Shown: positions 26,029-31,886 of the stretch, in pieces
Position numbering within the stretch: position 1 is the first letter of the stretch
Layout: each line of letters starts with the position of its first letter
Virus record (IMG/VR): IMGVR_UViG_3300031963_000162
Location: 1-59,295 of that record
Length of the DNA stretch: 59,295 nucleotides
Reading direction: 5' to 3' (one strand)
DNA from: a virus
Program-made: the position numbers and the translations under genes
Notes under the pieces: model-generated
What the model was told of the DNA's origin: nothing
The model's database searches: none
What the model saw: the letters and a program-made list of their open reading frames with translations, nothing else

Positions 26029-26189
26029 CAACGTACACGATTGAAGTAACCCACGACAAAGAAGGCGTAACCGTAGTAGTTAAAGACCTTGATCCCGACA
26101 CGATGGAAGAAGATCGTGCAGCGATTGAATATGCGCTGGAAGAAGCATTGAGGATAGCTAAAGAACATAGCCCGATGAGGTTCCAATGA
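26025..26189 (+). CDS. Tiny acidic protein
   Basis: A 54-aa protein: ATG 26025 overlaps the previous stop (ATGA) and its own TGA overlaps the next ATG. It has a short beta pair (TYTIEVTHDKEGVTVVVKDL) followed by an acidic helix. Coupling on both sides and preserved frame support real translation despite its size. The function is unknown. Confidence 0.5.
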   Translation: MTTYTIEVTHDKEGVTVVVKDLDPDTMEEDRAAIEYALEEALRIAKEHSPMRFQ

Positions 26190-26443
26190 CTGCACTAACA
26201 TTTAAAGAAAACGAGCTGCATAACCGGCTGATCGTTGCAGAGTTTAACTTGGAGCAAGTAGAAGAAGAACTATGCCGACTGCGTGAAGAAAACGAAACAC
26301 TCCGCGCCCGACTGGCGCAGCCTGAACGCGAATGGGTAAACCTGACAGACGATGAAATCCGCATCGCTTGGGGGCCGTACTTCTCTCGAGGTGTTGAGGT
26401 TGCCCGCGTTATCGAAGCCCTGTTGAAAAAGAGAAACACGTGA
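26186..26443 (+). CDS. Small phage protein with coiled coil and LTDDEI motif
   Basis: An 85-aa protein: a coiled coil (NLEQVEEELCRLREENETL, residues 19-40) is followed by a compact module beginning WVNLTDDEIRIAW and ending in ARVIEALLKKRN. The W-x-x-LTDEE module is widespread in small phage proteins, usually with the same C-terminal helix. Its role is unknown. It ends the tightly coupled first part of the cluster; 53 noncoding bases follow. Confidence 0.6.
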   Translation: MTALTFKENELHNRLIVAEFNLEQVEEELCRLREENETLRARLAQPEREWVNLTDDEIRIAWGPYFSRGVEVARVIEALLKKRNT

Positions 26444-26496
26444 AGGCAGAGTGGTTCTCCAACTTTTGATTGTCATAGAAAACTACAGGAGGGGTT

Positions 26497-26856
26497 ATGG
26501 TAAGTGACCGAATGAAAAACGCACTTGAGTTAGCAGATAAATGCTGGAAGAAAGCAAATGACACTTCGCCAGAATTCGTAGAAAACTATTTAGCCCAAGC
26601 AGAACGGCTGCTGCTATCGAAACCCTACGTGCGAGGGGATGAATTTAGATCGTTCTGCCACCAAAACGGCATAGCTAGGCCAATGAACTTACACCCGAAC
26701 GTATGGGTTTCTGGGGTCAGAGCTTTAAACATAATGGGTTGGGTACAACCAATGCAAAAAGTAGAACCAAAACAATCGCACAACCACATGCCTAGCGTCA
26801 CTCTTTGGCGTAGTAGCTTGTATGAGGGCGTAGTATCGGAGCAAAAGAACACATGA
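26497..26856 (+). CDS. Uncharacterised 119-aa accessory protein
   Basis: This gene has a strong ribosome site (ACAGGAGGGGTT) before ATG 26497. Residues 45-90 (GDEFRSFCHQNGIARPMNL then VWVSGVRALNIMGWVQPM) resemble small winged-helix-like phage proteins that begin with a helix and end with G-W-hydrophobic turns, so DNA binding is possible but unproven. The C-terminal 25 residues are polar. It overlaps the next gene by 4 bases. Confidence 0.5.
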   Translation: MVSDRMKNALELADKCWKKANDTSPEFVENYLAQAERLLLSKPYVRGDEFRSFCHQNGIARPMNLHPNVWVSGVRALNIMGWVQPMQKVEPKQSHNHMPSVTLWRSSLYEGVVSEQKNT

Positions 26857-27092
26857 TCTACGACGACTACTTCTGGACCGAACTCACGTATGAACGACAC
26901 TCCTACGTCGCACCCTCGGGTGAAGTCTTGGTCCACATCAACTACGACACCGCTAACCACACCTACCGGCTCGAGGACAAAGAATTCATTAGCCTCATGG
27001 CCGCGAAAAGCTTTGCCATCGCCTACCTAAAACGCACCGGCAAAATCCCGGACGACGACGGACCCCCAGACCTGACCGAGGAGGACACATGA
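26853..27092 (+). CDS. Small accessory protein
   Basis: A 79-aa acidic protein, ATGA-coupled to both neighbours. It has aromatic N-terminal strands (YDDYFWTELTYERHSYV), a helix (FISLMAAKSFAIAYLKRTG) and an acidic end (PPDLTEEDT). No family was recognised. Confidence 0.5.
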   Translation: MIYDDYFWTELTYERHSYVAPSGEVLVHINYDTANHTYRLEDKEFISLMAAKSFAIAYLKRTGKIPDDDGPPDLTEEDT

Positions 27093-27271
27093 CCGACCCC
27101 GAAGAACTGGAACGACAAGCCAAAGCCGCTGGGGAAAGGATGCAGGACCCCGATCCATGGACCAAGGAACAGCAAGACCAACACCGCTTCGATAATTTTA
27201 TGGAGGACACCATGTCTTTACTTCTCGCCGCCGCCGTCTCCGGCCTTCTAATCGCTATCCTGCTCACCTAA
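27089..27271 (+). CDS. Small C-tail-anchored membrane protein
   Basis: A 60-aa protein with a polar, charged first 40 residues and a terminal hydrophobic helix (MSLLLAAAVSGLLIAILLT) that runs to the last residue. This gives a C-tail-anchored shape with the soluble part in the cytoplasm. It is coupled to the previous gene. Phage membrane proteins like this may sense or block host membrane processes; this is inference. Two bases separate it from another tiny membrane gene. Confidence 0.55.
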   Translation: MTDPEELERQAKAAGERMQDPDPWTKEQQDQHRFDNFMEDTMSLLLAAAVSGLLIAILLT

Positions 27272-27273
27272 TC

Positions 27274-27405
27274 ATGGATACCTACAGCCTCCTATTGGTC
27301 ATCAGCGGCATCCTGATCGGCGCAGGTAGCATCACCGCGCTCTTCACCCTCGTCTTCCTTTTCTGGGCAGGATTCGGCGATGATGAGACGATTAACAAAA
27401 AGTAA
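27274..27405 (+). CDS. Tiny membrane protein
   Basis: A 43-aa reading frame from ATG 27274 to TAA 27403-27405. It is dominated by hydrophobic residues (LLLVISGILIGAGSITALF, then TLVFLFWAGFG), enough for one long or two short membrane helices, with an acidic C-terminus (DDETINKK). It follows the tail-anchored gene by two bases, so the two may act together. Small size limits certainty. Confidence 0.5.
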   Translation: MDTYSLLLVISGILIGAGSITALFTLVFLFWAGFGDDETINKK

Positions 27406-27418
27406 AAAGGGCCAGACC

Positions 27419-27688
27419 ATGCAACGACAACCCCACGCCCTGTTGGATACCTTGATGATGATCTACGGTATCCAAACAGATAACTCGTTGGCCGATAAAC
27501 TCGCCATCTCCACCGGCAGCGTCTCCCGGATTCGAAACGGCACACAAACCATCTCCGCCGCCCTAATCCTCGCCATCTACGAACGCTCAGGCATGTCGAT
27601 TGACAACATCAAAGACCTGATCAAAGAAGACACTGAGCGCCGCCTACGCCGCGAAAAAGAACGCCAAGAGGCCTCCCATGCCCAGTAA
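27419..27688 (+). CDS. Small XRE-like helix-turn-helix regulator (copy 2)
   Basis: An 89-aa protein from ATG 27419, after an AAAGGG site; in-frame ATGs upstream lie in the previous gene. Residues 22-60 (DNSLADKLAISTGSVSRIRN then GTQTISAALILAIYERSG) form an HTH parallel to the protein at 24201-24437 residue by residue in the recognition region. The C-terminus is a longer basic helix (ERRLRREKERQE). Two related small HTH proteins in one early cluster suggest a gene duplication and possibly a two-step switch; this is inference. Confidence 0.7.
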   Translation: MQRQPHALLDTLMMIYGIQTDNSLADKLAISTGSVSRIRNGTQTISAALILAIYERSGMSIDNIKDLIKEDTERRLRREKERQEASHAQ

Positions 27689-27923
27689 AGCCACTACCCT
27701 CTTCTGCCTCATCTACGTGGCCTTCACGGGCTTTCTCGTGGGCTACATGATGGACAAAGGACCCAGCGACGACACCACCGAGCTCATCACACAAGCCTAT
27801 GCCAGAGGCCGACAAGCAGGCTATAGTCAAGCGCAAAAGAACGGCGCCTGCGTTCAATGGTGGGTAGGCACGTCAGCGGACGATATGCGGGCCGCTAAGC
27901 GGTTTTTTTGCAAAGGACGATGA
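27678..27923 (+). CDS. Small membrane-anchored protein
   Basis: An 81-aa protein with an N-terminal membrane helix (LFCLIYVAFTGFLVGYMM, residues 8-25) and a soluble outer part ending in FFCKGR. It overlaps the HTH gene by 11 bases. The last codons (GCC GCT AAG CGG TTT TTT TGC) also form a terminator-like hairpin with a T-run, so RNA structure and protein end share the same bases. It could be a signal anchor or exported protein; the role is unknown. Confidence 0.55.
   Translation: MPSKATTLFCLIYVAFTGFLVGYMMDKGPSDDTTELITQAYARGRQAGYSQAQKNGACVQWWVGTSADDMRAAKRFFCKGR
27892..27909 (+). terminator. Terminator-like hairpin inside the end of a coding sequence
   Basis: CCGC (27892-27895), loop TAA, GCGG (27899-27902) and seven T (27903-27909) form a short intrinsic terminator signal wholly within the last codons of the membrane-protein gene. 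The 4-bp stem and 3-base loop are small, so efficiency may be partial; translating ribosomes would be expected to disrupt it. Confidence 0.4.
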
Positions 27924-28180
27924 GAACCATGGATGAGGACAAAGAAAGCCCTACGGCGCTCTCTGACGCCTTACAGCAGCTCCTGTTCCGTGGATCAGGG
28001 GCCAAGGTCCAAGTGATGTACGTGACCCTGCAAGACGGACGACAACTCATTTTCCTCGGCTCACCACTGGCCGACGACGATTACGAACAGATCGTCGATT
28101 TCGTATTGGGCGAAACCATCGACCCCATCACCTTTTCACACCTCTCCGCGCTCTTGATGAGCAACCTCACCGCGCACTAA
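27920..28180 (+). CDS. Last gene of the small-gene cluster
   Basis: An 86-aa acidic protein from ATG 27920 (overlapping the previous TGA), with AAAGGA 3 bases upstream of it. It has a strand-rich middle (VQVMYVTLQDGRQLIFLG) and a helix with an acidic DDDYEQIVDFVLGE. It ends the run of overlapping genes; noncoding sequence follows for more than 500 bases. No known family. Confidence 0.5.
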   Translation: MRTMDEDKESPTALSDALQQLLFRGSGAKVQVMYVTLQDGRQLIFLGSPLADDDYEQIVDFVLGETIDPITFSHLSALLMSNLTAH

Positions 28181-28368
28181 ATTTCCCTTACGGTTGTTAG
28201 TCAAAAGATAAGAAAGCCCGCGTTTCGGCGCAGGGTTTATGTGGGTATCTTTGGGGTGGGGGATTCGAGGAGAAAGGACCACGGATCACGGCCCATGGAC
28301 CGGGGTTTTGTTGTAAGAAAAGAAAGAAGAAAGGATGTTGTCAGGAAGGTAATGGGTACGTTTTTTCC

Positions 28369-28557
28369 ATTACGTTTCTATTTTGATATGCACGATTATT
28401 ACGGCAAACCGTGCGTACTATATAGGTATGTTGACCGTGAAATTTTTATTTTTTTTTTTTTGTATGAACGTACCGTAATAAACGTAATGACGTAATAAGC
28501 GAGTGTTTATGCGGGTCTATTATTACTTTTGTGTAATTGATAAGTGTAAGACGTAAT
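28369..28557. repeat. Iteron-like CGTAAT repeats
   Basis: Six CGTAAT/ATTACG hexamers occur at 28369, 28398, 28474, 28483, 28491 and 28552. The middle three sit 8-9 bases apart. Chance expectation for this hexamer pair is roughly one per 2 kb in balanced sequence, so this is a clear cluster. The T-runs beside it would help melting. This fits iterons of an origin, or operator sites for one of the small HTH proteins. Confidence 0.45.
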
Positions 28558-28666
28558 TACAGTAGTGAAATTTACGGGGTGCGCGCGCGGGAACTTTTTT
28601 TGAATTTTTTTTTTTTTTGTGGTCAACATACCTGTATAGGAAAACGCGCATTGAGCGGAAAACGGG

Positions 28667-28694
28667 TTGTATTTACTTGGGTATGTTTTATACT
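28667..28694 (+). promoter_or_regulatory. Promoter before terminase region
   Basis: TTGTAT (28667-28672), a 16-base spacer and TATACT (28689-28694). The spacer length and TTGnA(A/T) form match the promoters at 30046, 31207 and 31812. It would drive the small gene at 28723, the small terminase and the nuclease. Confidence 0.6.
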
Positions 28695-28722
28695 GGGCGA
28701 AAGTCGGGGAAAAGAGGAAGGC

Positions 28723-28983
28723 ATGTTGAAGGACGAAGAACGGCCCTTGTACAAGGACATCAAACCTCGGCAACACGCGGTTAGCTTTACGGCGTCCGGG
28801 CGCTATCGATACCCTTTTAAGCGGATGATTGTGAACGATTACTTTTTGGCAAGGAGCATGACGGAGGCAGAAATGGCTCGAAACGCGGTAAAGGGTTTTT
28901 GTAAACGCCACGCGGGAAAGCAATTTACTGTTCGTCAAATGCGCGATGTAGACGGTTTGTGGGTTATTAGGAGAGTGGCATGA
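28723..28983 (+). CDS. Small basic protein preceding the small terminase
   Basis: An 86-aa protein from ATG 28723, after AAGAGGAAGGC. Basic and aromatic, with KPRQHAVSFTASGRYRYPFK, then a helical segment (RSMTEAEMARNAVKGFCKRH) and FTVRQMRDVDGLWVIRRV. The layout hints at a small nucleic-acid-binding fold, but no family is certain. It is coupled to the small terminase gene by ATGA, so it may be a packaging or transcription accessory. Confidence 0.55.
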   Translation: MLKDEERPLYKDIKPRQHAVSFTASGRYRYPFKRMIVNDYFLARSMTEAEMARNAVKGFCKRHAGKQFTVRQMRDVDGLWVIRRVA

Positions 28984-29810
28984 CCCGACGTAAGGATGAG
29001 ACACGCACGAAGGTGGCGATGCCCAGTTTGCCTCCGGAAGTCTTGGAGCGCGTAGCAAAGGCCCCGAAGCCCGGCAGGAACGGCAAGCAGGTGATTCTGA
29101 GCCCGAAGGAATGGGCCTTTGTTCAGGAGTATGTGACCCGAGACGGGACTATGACCCGGACGGAGGCGGCTATACGGGCCGGATACACCCCAAACGCGGC
29201 CAGAGAGGCCGTAACGCGGCTTTTGGACCCTGCACGTAGTCCGCATGTCGTAGCCGCTGTAAACGAGCTCAGAAACGAACTGGCGGAGAAGTTCGGGACG
29301 ACCTTCGAGCGGCACATGCGTGACCTGCAGATGATCCGTGATAAGGCTATAGAGGCCGGGGCGTGGTCTGCTGCTGTACAGGCGGAATATCGCCGTGGGC
29401 AGGCGCTGGGCACGATTTACGTAGATCGCAAGGAAGTGCGGATTGGCACTATTGACTCGATGTCAAAAGAGGAAGTGATCCGCAAGCTGCAGGAGATCAA
29501 GCAGATTTATGGCGGACCGCCCCCGACAACCGTTTTAGAGATGGAAATAAAAGAAATTGAGGAAGAGCCCGTACCAGTGGAGCCCGAAGTAAAATTTGAG
29601 CCGGGTGATTTTTTGGACGATTTGTCGTTAGGCGAGGAGGAGCCAGCACTTGTCACGAAAAAGCGAGCAGCGGCTTTTCGACAGATTAAAGCGGAATTGG
29701 ACGACAGTTCACATGACGCGGATCGAGACGCGGGTGAACTTGGGGATTCCCGACCTGATGGTGGCCCTGCCGAACTCGCATTTCGTTCTAATCGAATTGA
29801 AGGTAGTTAG
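28980..29810 (+). CDS. terS: Terminase small subunit
   Basis: A 276-aa protein with the HTH-containing N-terminal domain of Terminase_2-type small subunits: AFVQEYVTRDGTMTRTEAAI, then AGYTPNAAREAVTRLLDP (residues 42-85). A central helical oligomerisation region and a Pro/Glu-rich linker follow. TerS rings recognise the packaging site and stimulate the large subunit, encoded about 4 kb downstream at 33958. The last 53 codons overlap the next gene in another frame, and this tail (DADRDAGELGDSRPDG) looks unlike a folded domain, so the true end, or a frameshift, is uncertain. Confidence 0.75.
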   Translation: MTRRKDETRTKVAMPSLPPEVLERVAKAPKPGRNGKQVILSPKEWAFVQEYVTRDGTMTRTEAAIRAGYTPNAAREAVTRLLDPARSPHVVAAVNELRNELAEKFGTTFERHMRDLQMIRDKAIEAGAWSAAVQAEYRRGQALGTIYVDRKEVRIGTIDSMSKEEVIRKLQEIKQIYGGPPPTTVLEMEIKEIEEEPVPVEPEVKFEPGDFLDDLSLGEEEPALVTKKRAAAFRQIKAELDDSSHDADRDAGELGDSRPDGGPAELAFRSNRIEGS

Positions 29811-30072
29811 CGCGGGCCTGAAGATTAACCTGAGTCCTCACCAGTACGCCTTTCATATGAAACATGCGGCGCTGGGATGCCCGACCTTTGTCGTGGTGGA
29901 AGTGAACACGAAGGTTCGCGCGCCGGAGTTACTTTTGTTCACGGGCGCGCAAGTGCTCGACATATCGAAGCGGGGAATTATGGCGGACTGTGTCGCGCGC
30001 TGGCCCCTCGCAAAAATAGACTGGGAAGAATTTCACAAAAAGGTCTTGCAATTGCCGAACGAGCGCGCATAA
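29650..30072 (+). CDS. VRR-NUC-type PD-(D/E)XK nuclease
   Basis: A 140-aa protein from TTG 29650. Motifs: SEQRLFDRL (Glu6), LGIPDLMVA (Asp35), VLIELKV (Glu49, Lys51) and LSPHQYAFH (Gln65), the order found in VRR-NUC/Holliday-junction-resolvase-like nucleases. Such phage enzymes cut branched DNA before packaging or help recombination. It overlaps the small terminase by 161 bases in the +1 frame, including its own first catalytic Glu. The start lacks a strong ribosome site, so coupling or a frameshift from the terminase frame is possible. Its stop overlaps the -10 box of the next promoter. Confidence 0.75.
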   Translation: MSRKSEQRLFDRLKRNWTTVHMTRIETRVNLGIPDLMVALPNSHFVLIELKVVSAGLKINLSPHQYAFHMKHAALGCPTFVVVEVNTKVRAPELLLFTGAQVLDISKRGIMADCVARWPLAKIDWEEFHKKVLQLPNERA

Positions 30073-30114
30073 TTTCCGGACGGGCACATGCTCGGATTAC
30101 ATACAGGGAGAAAA
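30046..30114 (+). promoter_or_regulatory. Promoter-leader element A
   Basis: TTGCAA (30046-30051), 16 bases, CATAAT (30068-30073), then TTTCCGGACGGGCA (30073-30086), a hairpin (CGGGC 30081-30085 with GCTCG 30090-30094, one G-U pair) and ATACAGGGAGAAAA (30101-30114). The same plan recurs before the genes at 31278 and 31887. Confidence 0.65.
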
Positions 30115-30116
30115 AC

Positions 30117-30308
30117 ATGCCTATTACACGTACAGACGCCGCCATTGAATTAATTACTTTCGCGGATAAAAAGCTTGATCTTGACGACCGAGAATCGGCG
30201 GCGGCGCTTGTTTTGGCCGCTTGTTTTTTGGCGGGCAGCACTGAGAATATTTTATCGCTGATCAAATTAATGATGGACTCGCACGAAATCATGAGCGAAA
30301 AATGTTAG
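30117..30308 (+). CDS. Small helical protein of the promoter-leader cassette
   Basis: A 63-aa helical protein from ATG 30117, 7 bases after GGGAG of the shared leader. Sequence: TRTDAAIELITFADKKLDL, then Ala-rich helix (SAAALVLAACFLAGS) and a helical end. The Ala-rich stretch is amphipathic rather than a clear membrane helix. It is the first of four genes in this cassette that each have a private promoter. The function is unknown. Confidence 0.6.
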   Translation: MPITRTDAAIELITFADKKLDLDDRESAAALVLAACFLAGSTENILSLIKLMMDSHEIMSEKC

Positions 30309-30466
30309 AACTTGAGGGATTAAAAAGGTCTCGCCAGTATAAAAACTGGCACAAAAAGCGGTTTCGCCATGTTATTGAGCCCCCACCTTCGAAGCCCGTC
30401 TCGTGGTTTTCCCATGTTTCAAGGCTGTTCGGCATGTGGGTTGTGCACCTGATACTAGGTAACTAA
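30302..30466 (+). CDS. Tiny basic protein overlapping the previous gene
   Basis: A 54-aa reading frame from ATG 30302, overlapping the preceding stop by 7 bases. It begins with basic LKRSRQYKNWHKKRFRHV, has a PPPSKP turn and ends in a short hydrophobic segment (LFGMWVVHLILGN), giving a possible membrane-peripheral peptide. There is no separate ribosome site, so translation would depend on coupling. It could be non-functional; it is kept because the overlap pattern matches the rest of the phage. Confidence 0.35.
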   Translation: MLELEGLKRSRQYKNWHKKRFRHVIEPPPSKPVSWFSHVSRLFGMWVVHLILGN

Positions 30467-30473
30467 TAAATAC

Positions 30474-30541
30474 TTGACCGGCGGATAGAATCGAGCTATA
30501 AAGTTACTGCGCGCAAGCGGCGCGCTTATACAGGGAGAAAA
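30474..30541 (+). promoter_or_regulatory. Promoter-leader element B (near-consensus sigma70)
   Basis: TTGACC (30474-30479), a 17-base spacer and TATAAA (30497-30502), the best sigma70-like promoter in the window. The leader forms a GCGCGC (30509-30514) / GCGCGC (30520-30525) hairpin with a 5-base loop and ends in ATACAGGGAGAAAA (30528-30541). Confidence 0.75.
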
Positions 30542-30543
30542 TT

Positions 30544-31233
30544 TTGAAAACCGTTCACTTGACAATCAAGAGCTCAAACAAGAAAACCGGCCCGATACCG
30601 GTATCTACTACCAGCGCGAAATCGTGCCCTGATTCGTGCCCGCTTAAGAAAAACGGATGTTATGCGGACGGCGGGCCGCTCGCGTTGCACTGGCGCGCTG
30701 TTACTGAGGGCCAGCGTGGCATGCATTGGGCTGAGTTTTGCGAATCAATTGAAGCTTTACCGGCGGGCCAGCTCTGGCGGCATAATCAGGCAGGCGATTT
30801 GCCGGGCCTGAATGAATCAATTAATCCGGACGCGTTGCGCATGCTAGTCAAGGCGAACACGGGAAAACGCGGCTTCACGTATACGCACAAACCGGCCAGC
30901 GCTGAAAATCTAGCGTTAATCCGTGAAGCGAACGCGGGCGGCTTCACTATCAATTTATCGGCGAATAGTCTCGCACACGCGGATGAGCTGGCGGCATTGG
31001 ACGCTGGGCCCGTGGTGACGCTACTTCCGCCCGGCGCGCCCTCACTTACGAAAACCCCGGCGGGCCGTCCCGTGGTGACGTGCCCGGCCCAGCTCCGGGA
31101 CGATATCAGCTGCGCGGATTGTCAGTTGTGCTCACGTGCTGAGCGGCCCTCGATTGTCGGTTTTATCGCCCACGGGGCGGGCTCAAAACGGGCCGAGAAA
31201 ATAAGCTTGCATTTCCAAAGTAAGGCCCTATAA
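30544..31233 (+). CDS. Cys-rich DUF7227-like protein
   Basis: A 229-aa protein starting at TTG 30544, 7 bases after GGGAG. The N-terminus reads KTVHLTIKSSNKKTGPIPVS, followed by SCPDSCPLKKNGCYADGG (Cys28, 32, 39). The C-terminal part has CPAQLRDDISCADCQLCSRA. The two Cys clusters suggest bound Fe-S or zinc. I recall this family as DUF7227, common on phages and plasmids beside DUF932 genes; this is unverified. It has the strongest promoter in the cassette, so it may be made in quantity. No enzymatic function is established. Confidence 0.65.
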   Translation: MKTVHLTIKSSNKKTGPIPVSTTSAKSCPDSCPLKKNGCYADGGPLALHWRAVTEGQRGMHWAEFCESIEALPAGQLWRHNQAGDLPGLNESINPDALRMLVKANTGKRGFTYTHKPASAENLALIREANAGGFTINLSANSLAHADELAALDAGPVVTLLPPGAPSLTKTPAGRPVVTCPAQLRDDISCADCQLCSRAERPSIVGFIAHGAGSKRAEKISLHFQSKAL

Positions 31234-31275
31234 TTTCCGGGCGGGCACTTGGTCCCGCTTTATACAGGGAGAAAA
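31207..31275 (+). promoter_or_regulatory. Promoter-leader element C
   Basis: TTGCAT (31207-31212), 16 bases, TATAAT (31229-31234, perfect -10, overlapping the upstream stop codon), TTTCCGGGCGGGCA (31234-31247), hairpin GCGGG (31241-31245) / CCCGC (31254-31258), then ATACAGGGAGAAAA (31262-31275). Confidence 0.7.
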
Positions 31276-31277
31276 AA

Positions 31278-31544
31278 ATGCAAATGAAACAAATTGCACT
31301 GGCGGTTTTTAACGATCCCGCTACGCAGGAAAAGCAAAAGCAGGCTTTTTTATATTGGCTGAATGAGGGCCACGAGACGGGCGCCCTTCTTCAGCTCTTA
31401 TCGATTATTTTTGCGGAGCTGAAAAAACCAATTTATGAGGGTGTTTCATTCGACGATAGTCCATGGTCTGCAGCTGCAGAATTATTAGAATTCCACATTC
31501 AAAGCGAGCTCGAAAAGCGGGAAGGGGTGAAAAATGAAGCTTGA
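31278..31544 (+). CDS. Small acidic helical protein of the cassette
   Basis: An 88-aa helical protein from ATG 31278, after the shared leader; ATG 31284 is an alternative. Pattern: NDPATQEKQKQAFLYWLNEG, then LLQLLSIIFAELKKP and a Glu-rich end. No motif of known activity. It overlaps the next gene by 11 bases, making a two-gene unit under promoter C. Confidence 0.6.
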   Translation: MQMKQIALAVFNDPATQEKQKQAFLYWLNEGHETGALLQLLSIIFAELKKPIYEGVSFDDSPWSAAAELLEFHIQSELEKREGVKNEA

Positions 31545-31827
31545 CATTATTTCGGACCCGGGCCATGCGTGGGCGAAAGTTTCGATTCGCTTACTTGACC
31601 GCTTGAATTTGCTCGATTCGATTAGCTATTACAGTTACATGCGGGACGGTTTCGCTTATCTTGAAGAAGATTGTGATCTGGGCGTGTTAATGCATGCGGC
31701 CCAGCTGGCCGGTATCCCGTTGACCTTCCGCGAACGCGTAGCACGTGAGCGATATTCTCGCGTCCGGAATTACAGTCGATATACCCCGGAGCGGGCCCGG
31801 AATAAATTGGTTTGTAATTCTGATTAA
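31534..31827 (+). CDS. Small conserved phage/plasmid protein (GHAW..SYSY type)
   Basis: A 97-aa protein with SDPGHAWAKVSIRLLDRLNL, then ISYYSYMRDGFAYLEEDCDL. This string pattern (GH-W at the start, SYSY, YLEEDCD) recurs in small hypothetical proteins of phages and plasmids, often near DUF932 genes. The function is unknown. Its C-terminal codons include CAGCTGG, the same heptamer repeated in the noncoding array at 33.0-33.4 kb. Its stop lies inside promoter D. Confidence 0.6.
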   Translation: MKLDIISDPGHAWAKVSIRLLDRLNLLDSISYYSYMRDGFAYLEEDCDLGVLMHAAQLAGIPLTFRERVARERYSRVRNYSRYTPERARNKLVCNSD

Positions 31828-31884
31828 TTCGCTTATACTTTCCGGGCGGGCAAACCGCCCGCTTTTTTCAATACAGGGAGAAAA
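31812..31884 (+). promoter_or_regulatory. Promoter-leader element D with terminator-like hairpin
   Basis: TTGTAA (31812-31817), 16 bases, TATACT (31834-31839), TTTCCGGGCGGGCA (31839-31852). The hairpin CGGGCGG (31843-31849) / CCGCCCG (31855-31861) is followed by CTTTTTT, a near-perfect intrinsic terminator inside the leader, then ATACAGGGAGAAAA (31871-31884). It could act as an attenuator, or terminate upstream transcripts. Confidence 0.65.
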
Positions 31885-31886
31885 TC

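Larger units (their letters stand above)
28181..28722. other. Long noncoding AT-rich region, candidate origin or control region
   Basis: No convincing gene lies in these 540 bases. A weak terminator-like hairpin (CCCGCG/CGC-A-GGG) starts near 28218. Six copies of CGTAAT or its complement ATTACG lie between 28369 and 28557 (28369, 28398, 28474, 28483, 28491, 28552). There are T-runs of 13 (28449-28461), 7 (28595-28601) and 14 (28605-28618) bases and a GCGCGCGCG stretch. The position between the early cluster and the terminase genes suits a replication origin or a packaging-initiation region. A possible 67-aa frame from ATG 28293 is low-complexity and was not called. Confidence 0.5.

Noticed and set aside
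28241-28495. 84-aa frame (or 67 aa from ATG 28293, after GGAGAAAGG)
   Set aside because: It ends in a poly-Phe/Tyr stretch from the T-run and overlaps the iteron-like repeats; composition unlike other genes. Possible but not supported.
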